Part shown: positions 58,578 through 64,000 of the stretch, one piece after another
Layout: each line of letters begins with the position of its first letter
Numbering within the stretch: the stretch's first letter is position 1
Origin: Salarias fasciatus
Taxonomy: Eukaryota; Chordata; Actinopteri; Blenniiformes; Blenniidae
Assembly (NCBI RefSeq): GCF_902148845.1
Contig: NC_043748.1
Coordinates: 13,670,445 to 13,734,444 of the forward strand
Length of the DNA: 64,000 bases
Direction: 5' to 3'
Notes under the pieces: generated by a model
What the model was told of the DNA's origin: nothing
What the model saw: only the letters and a program-made list of their open reading frames with translations
Databases searched by the model: none
Translations under genes and position numbers: made by a program

Positions 58578-61104
58578 ATGTCAGTAACAAACGGCCACTG
58601 TGTGAGCAAAGAGACATGGGAGTCGCACAACAAGATGATGCTGGAGCCTCTGGCCATCAACGACTCGGAGGTTTGTGTGACTGAGACACACTTTCTGATC
58701 ATTTCTGATTCAAATAATATTAAAATATGAAGGGGTATTCTGTAGGTTTTCAGATGTTTGTGGTTTTGTGTTACAGCTTGTAGTTGTACCCCTGAATTCA
58801 ATACTTTGTGTTTTTCAGGTGTTCTCCATCATTAAAAAAGAGAAGCACAGGCAGACGTACGGTCTGGAGCTCATCGCCTCCGAGAACTTCGCCAGCCGAG
58901 CTGTCCTCGAAGCTTTGGGTTCCTGCATGAACAACAAGTACTCGGAGGGTTACCCAGGCCAGAGGTACGGCGCTGAATGATCCTCCATAATTCATGAAGC
59001 CCAGCACAGCAGCTTAATGGTGTCTGCAGTAATAAATCCACGCGTTCAGGTATTACGGAGGAACGGAGCACGTGGATGAGTTGGAGAGACTTTGTCAGAA
59101 AAGAGCACTGGAGGCGTATCGTCTGGACTCAGAGAAATGGGGCGTGAACGTGCAGCCGTATTCAGGTACGAAATCTACGTCTAAAACGGAGTTAATCGTG
59201 GGACTCATCACCTTACCATATCATGTTACTGTCATGTTCTCTTCATATCTGACCGCTTCTTTTTCAAGGTTCTCCTGCCAATTTTGCTGTTTACACCGCC
59301 ATCGTGGAGCCGCATGGCCGGATCATGGGGCTGGATCTTCCTGATGGAGGTCACCTGACACACGGCTTCATGACTGAGAAGAAGAAGATCTCAGCCACGT
59401 CCATCTTCTTTGAGTCCATGCCGTACAAGGTAAAAAACATTTACCTGGATCTTGTTTTGATCACGCTCCACCATCATGAAACATTCATCTGGAATTATGC
59501 TCGTGTGTTTCAAGGTGAATCCAGAAACTGGCTACATCGACTATGACAGACTTCAAGAAAACGCACGGCTGTTTCACCCCAAGCTCATCATTGCAGGTAT
59601 TTCAAACTGAGAGCCGACGCTCAAGCCTGGCAATGCTTGTTTCTGTTCACGCATACATACAAAACAAGGATCAGCTCAAAGCGCAAAGGGAAGAAAAAAA
59701 AATCACTCTGTATGATTCCAGGAACAAGCTGCTACTCCCGTAATCTCGACTACGCCCGCTTGAAGCAGATTGCGAGTGAGAACGGAGCGTACCTGATGGG
59801 CGACATGGCTCACATCAGCGGGTTAGTGGCTGCTGACTTGGTCCCCTCACCTTTTGAGTATTGCGACATCGTTTCCACGACGACACACAAGACGCTGCGA
59901 GGCTGTCGAGCCGGACTGATCTTCTACAGGAAAGGTAGAAAGGCAGTTTTGACATTGATCTTTTTGATGAAGTTAATTCTGTAACTCATTTAAGGACTCC
60001 ACCTTTGTTTTCCTTTCACAGGCGTACGCAGCGTGGACGCCAAAGGAAAAGAGACTCTGTACAACTTGGAGTCTTTGATCAACCAGGCTGTGTTTCCTGG
60101 GCTGCAGGGAGGACCGCACAACCACGCCATTGCAGGTATTACCTCTTAGCATCTTTCACCACTTTTACTTCTTCTGGACAGAATCTGTCACTGAGGTTGT
60201 GTTTATTGTTTTTTTTTTCCACCTGCAGGGGTCGCTGTAGCTCTCAAACAAGCCATGACACCTGAGTTCAAAGCCTACCAGCAGCAGGTTTTGGCCAACT
60301 GCAAAGCTCTCGCCAAAACCCTCATGGACCATAGCTACAAAATCGTTACTGGTTAGTACCTCAAAGCTGCAAGTGTGTTTTACAGCTGCAATCACAGCCG
60401 AGATTAAAATGCTCATCTGACTTTCTTATCACCTCTCAGCCTCAAGAAAATGGGTCAACAAGGATTTATTGCCTTTGTCTTCTGTGTCCCTGTCTGAACA
60501 GGTGGTTCTGACAACCATCTGATCCTGCTTGACCTGCGCAACAAAGGTACCGATGGAGGCCGAGCGGAGAAAGTGCTGGAAGCGTGCGCCATCGCGTGTA
60601 ATAAGAACACCTGTCCAGGTATGTGTGTCTGTGTGTGTGAAGATTGTTTCAATAAAAAAAAAACTTTGAAATGTCACTATTTTAATGCTGATTTCAAACT
60701 TTTAGGGGATAAGAGCGCCTTGCGTCCCAGCGGTTTGAGGTTCGGCTCTCCGGCGCTGACCTCCAGAGGCTTGGTGGAGGAGGACTTCAACAAAGTGGCC
60801 GAGTTCATTCACAGGGGTGAGAGGTTTTGTAAATTCTCACTATATTGTGGTGCATTTGCAGCCTTCAGGCAAAATCCTCCAGCTCACCAAAATGAAATGA
60901 AAGGTCTAAAACCCCTGTGCCGCTCCTGCAGGTATTGAGCTGACCCTGGAGATCCAGAGAAGCCTGGATCCAAAGGCTCCCCTGAAGGAGTTCCTTCAGG
61001 CTCTGAATCAGGGAGAGAAGTTCCAGCAGCGGGTTGCTGAGATCAGATCCGAGGTGGAGGCCTTCGCTGGCCGCTTCCCCATGCCGGGCCTCCCTGAGCT
61101 GTAG
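58578..61104 (+). CDS. shmt1: Serine hydroxymethyltransferase, cytosolic, 11 exons
   Basis: PLP enzyme that converts serine and tetrahydrofolate to glycine and 5,10-methylene-THF in cytosol and nucleus. Exons: 58578-58670, 58819-58964, 59050-59165, 59269-59429, 59515-59596, 59722-59934, 60022-60135, 60229-60351, 60502-60618, 60706-60816, 60932-61104; 482 aa (human 483). There is no mitochondrial presequence (starts [17 protein letters not shown]), which favours SHMT1 over SHMT2. Conserved blocks are [40 protein letters not shown] and [24 protein letters not shown] holds Asp227 and His230. [14 protein letters not shown] holds the Schiff-base Lys256. [10 protein letters not shown] and [14 protein letters not shown] follow. 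Differences from human near the active site are small (MGDMAH against [15 protein letters not shown] against AAGVVPSPF). Confidence 0.97.
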
Positions 61105-61660
61105 CTGAATGACGATATGAAACATCGGACCGTTTCCACAGTTTTATTGGTGTCTTGTTTTATCTTATGTATATTTTGAATCTGTCACCGCTCAGATCAA
61201 GACACTTGGTTTTTACCGAGCTTTTGCTGTTTGTTGTGGGGATTTTCTGTCCTCTGGAGCTTCAATCTCACATTGAAAATACAATTTCCGCTTTAAGTGT
61301 AACGTCATGTGGAGATTAAGTTTGATACTCCAAAGATTTTTTACCAGCTACTGCAGCTTGAGGCACAATGCTTGACTACTGTATGCATACCTAATATGCA
61401 TGATGAGTTGCATCACATTCATTTTAATAAGCTAATAAACTGCTACTGTGTTCTCCATCCACATCCTAACTGAGGCATCTTTTACATGCATCTGTACTTT
61501 GAACTAGTTAAAGGAAGAACTTGGACAGCTTCTGCTTTTTCAGTCAAATAAAAAAATGGTTACAACTCAAAGTTCACACATGATGGCTTTCATTTGTGTT
61601 GATAATTGTTCATCAGTCTGAATGCATACACATTCAGAAATCCATTCAGCAGACACAAGG
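61105..61660 (+). other. shmt1 3' UTR and downstream DNA
   Basis: Non-coding. AATAAA at 61434-61439 would give a 3' UTR of about 350 bp. A further CAAATAAA occurs at about 61546. Confidence 0.6.
61434..61439 (+). terminator. Polyadenylation signal of shmt1 (candidate)
   Basis: Canonical AATAAA about 330 nt after the stop codon, with T/GT-containing sequence (gctactgtgttctc) just downstream. Confidence 0.5.
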
Positions 61661-61664
61661 GAGT

Positions 61665-61800
61665 AAGTCGGCATGTGACCTAAAGGCTAGAGAAGTGGAC
61701 CGGGGATGGGAAGTTCACCGGTCTGAATCCTTCAGCAGAGTTCATCACTGTAGGTCTGTGAGGTTGACCCTTGACTCCCATCAGCTCTCTGGCATGCCTT
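61665..61800 (+). mobile_element. tRNA-derived SINE copy
   Basis: 'ggctagagaagtggaccggg' (A-box region) and 'gttcaccggtctgaatcc' (diverged B-box) are followed by 'taggtctgtgaggttgaccc' and 'ttgactccca'. This is the head and body order of a common fish tRNA-SINE. It shares the 'tctgtgag' body with the fragment at 18605-18690. Confidence 0.55.
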
Positions 61801-62176
61801 AATGTAGCATATTACATTCATTGCAAAAAAACAAAAGTACTACACAAAAATGCAAATATAACGACAGCTTTTCTGCTTGAGGACTTCTTATATCTCTGCC
61901 AAATACTGTATTGTCTCACATTTTCCCTGGTAGAAAGTTCAACAGATTATTTGGTTTCATTCAAGGATCAGAATTTAGCGAAACACATGATTCTATTTTT
62001 CTCTGGTGTTTTTCTTTTTTACCTAAAACCGAAGCCTCAAAATGTGACATCTTAGTCTTCCATAGATATGTAGACATATAGATAAATTTTTGATCCAGGT
62101 ATAAAAGTATTCTACAATTTAATTTCCGTCATAACAGATAATAAATAATTGATCCAAGAAAAGCAACAGACCATTA

Positions 62177-62265
62177 GTGTTTCGGATTAACTGGTTTTCG
62201 TGTTAAGGGATACTCCCGGAAGGTGGCCACAAGTTAACCCGGAAACCAGTTAATCCTTAACACCG
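62177..62265. repeat. Imperfect inverted repeat upstream of cpsf4
   Basis: GGATTAACTGGTTT (62184-62197) is the exact reverse complement of AAACCAGTTAATCC (62243-62256). Flanking bases extend the arms to about 30 bp with few mismatches around a loop of about 35-45 nt. Confidence 0.7.
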
Positions 62266-62590
62266 GACTGCTCGAGATCGTTCAGTTTCGCCTGGATCTA
62301 TCATATCGCCGGTCGATTAGCGCGCCTGGACTCCATCTACACTTCAGCGTGAAACAAAAACTTTCACGCTTCACAGCAGTTTCCTCTTTAAACTACTAAA
62401 GAGCTGCAAACGGACTTTTATCCAGTTACTTTCACACCGTGAGGATCTTCGATTGTAGCTGCAACTCATCGGTTAGCGCGGCTAACCCTGTTAGCCGCTT
62501 TAGCCCGCAGATGAGGAAGCTAACTAGCCGAACTTAAAGCTAGCCGAGCGGAGATCTGTCGGAGAAGAGAAGAAACGACGAGAAGCAGAC
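62266..62590 (+). promoter_or_regulatory. Promoter and 5' UTR of cpsf4
   Basis: 325 bp before the start codon, with scattered CpGs and repeated TTAGC/GCTAGC words at 62470-62545. No TATA box; the start site is not determinable here. Confidence 0.45.
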
Positions 62591-63878
62591 ATGCAGGAGA
62601 TACTCGCTAATGTGGACCACATCAAGTTTGACCTGGAGCTGGCGGTGGAGCAGCAGTTGGGGGCACAACCGCTGCCTTTCCCCGGCATGGACAGTAAGTG
62701 CGGACATGCTAACGGCTAGGTTAGCCGCCGAGGGTAAACAGTGGCGGTGAAAGTGAAGTATCTGAGCGCCTCATCGAAGATAGTTTGGTATGTTTTATTG
62801 ACTATGGTTTAATATTTCCAGAGTCCGGGTCTGCTGTGTGCGAGTTCTTCATGAGAGCAGCCTGTATGAAAGGTATGAGCACAACATGAGCACCGCTGGT
62901 TGCCTGATGTTTACACATTATTATGGACAATCACACTCGATGAGAAAACACTTGATCCACTTGACTTGACTTTTCTGTAAACCATGAATGAAGCTCTTAC
63001 TCTTGTTAAATTTAATAGATGTTAAACTGAGGCTTTGATCACATCAATATGTCAAATCCACTAATATTTATGGATTGTTGTATACAACGCTATATTTTCA
63101 AGTTGAATCACCTTTAACCATAAAATATATAACATTCTGACTCTGCAACTCTGCATTCCTGATGGGATCCTACATCCCTCATTCATTGGTTTATGAATTA
63201 TTTAAATTGCATAACTGCTTTACACATAGATATCAGGTTATTCATGGATTAGTATCAGAGAAAAAAATGAGTCAACTGAATATGATAATAGTGTCTGAGT
63301 TTGTGTGGTGTCTGGCAGGTGGGATATGTCCGTTCCGTCACATCAGTGGTGAGAAGACAGTGGTGTGTAAACACTGGCTCAGAGGACTGTGTAAGAAGGG
63401 AGACCAGTGTGAATTCCTCCACGAATATGACATGACCAAGATGCCTGAGTGCTACTTCTACTCCAAGTTTGGTTGGTTTCTTTGATACTTGACAAAATTC
63501 ACACAGCTGAGCTCAGGTTGTTTCTATTGTGATCGGTCGATGTTTCCTAACTCGTGTGGTTTCGCTGGCAGGGGAGTGCAGCAACAAGGAATGTCCATTC
63601 CTACACATAGACCCAGAGTCTAAGATTAAGGACTGTCCCTGGTATGACCGAGGCTTCTGCAAACACGGTGAGCTGGAGTTCAGTGGTGGATAGAAACATT
63701 GAAATATTCTTTCTTTCTTTTTCTTTTTTTTAACTACACTGTCTTGTCCACTCATGTCATGTCGTGTTCGTCTTTCTCTTCCAGGTCCCGACTGCAGACA
63801 CAGACACACGAGAAGAGTAATCTGTATGAACTACCTGGTGGGCTTCTGTCCAGAAGGAAAATCCTGTAAATTTATGCA
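62591..63878 (+). CDS. cpsf4: CPSF 30-kDa subunit, 5' part (runs off right edge)
   Basis: Subunit of the cleavage and polyadenylation specificity factor that, with WDR33, recognises AAUAAA in nuclear pre-mRNA. Exons seen: 62591-62693, 62822-62872, 63319-63471, 63572-63667, 63785-63878 (donor CA|GTAAGTG; the gene continues beyond the window). It starts MQEILANVDHIKFDLELAVE as in human CPSF4. All five CCCH zinc fingers are present: CEFFMRAACMKGGICPFRH, CKHWLRGLCKKGDQCEFLH, CYFYSKFGECSNKECPFLH, CPWYDRGFCKHGPDCRHRH and CMNYLVGFCPEGKSCKFMH. The Pro/Gln-rich linker and the C-terminal CCHC zinc knuckle lie outside. Human CPSF4 is a neighbour of BUD31/PDAP1. Confidence 0.96.
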
Positions 63879-64000
63879 GTAAGTGACCTTTTTCCTGCAA
63901 CTCCTACATGACATTGCCGTCACATTTTGCCTGCTGGTGCTGACATTTAAATTGATATGGAGTGTTTAGTTATGTAGAAATAGAGAAATAATTGGAACCC

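Noticed and set aside
1-64000. Retroviral or LTR-element remains.
   Set aside because: I saw no protease, reverse transcriptase, envelope or paired LTRs. The only reverse-transcriptase trace is the LINE tail near 56 kb.

Overview
The window is teleost nuclear DNA. The coding genes are split into short exons with GT-AG introns and match vertebrate orthologues almost residue for residue. The gene-free DNA carries typical ray-finned-fish repeats: a Tc1 relic, tRNA-derived SINEs, a Harbinger element, TTAA-flanked MITEs and long (CA)n tracts. I cannot name the species; a percomorph-like fish is a guess.

Seven host genes are legible, and six are complete. From left to right they are: cbx7 (minus, Polycomb chromodomain protein, 3712-9841); top3a (minus, 19 exons, 19886-32801); smcr8 (plus, 36933-41493); bud31 (minus, 49417-51322); pdap1 (plus, 51922-54519); shmt1 (plus, 11 exons, 58578-61104); and the 5' part of cpsf4 (plus, from 62591, running off the right edge). 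I placed exon edges by hand. Reading phase closes across every junction, and the lengths come out as 1008 aa for Top3a, 937 for Smcr8, 144 for Bud31, 179 for Pdap1 and 482 for Shmt1. Only the cbx7 exon 5/6 donor is ambiguous.

Between cbx7 and top3a lies about 10 kb without a coding gene. It holds an orphan CpG-rich island at 15.6-15.96 kb ending in a perfect 18-bp AP-1 palindrome. The top3a/smcr8 head-to-head intergenic space contains a PIF/Harbinger transposon. Its transposase is ruined, but its four-exon MYB/SANT-like accessory gene still reads through (200 aa). Downstream of smcr8 is the most striking structure: a 4.03-kb fold-back element (43825-47856). Nearly all of it is two arms of about 1.9 kb in inverted orientation, flanked by a perfect 8-bp target duplication. 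Between pdap1 and shmt1 are LINE-derived relics and two abutting, almost perfect hairpins (56861-56982).

The genes are housekeeping functions rather than one pathway: Polycomb reading (Cbx7), double Holliday junction dissolution and mtDNA decatenation (Top3a), autophagy and lysosome control in the C9orf72 complex (Smcr8), spliceosome activation (Bud31), an acidic/basic phosphoprotein (Pdap1), folate one-carbon metabolism (Shmt1) and pre-mRNA 3'-end recognition (Cpsf4). Gene order joins a block whose human counterparts sit at 17p11.2 (TOP3A-SMCR8-SHMT1) with one at 7q22 (BUD31-PDAP1-CPSF4), with shmt1 lying inside the latter. I saw no unknown multi-gene system. The novelty here is in the mobile and structural DNA.
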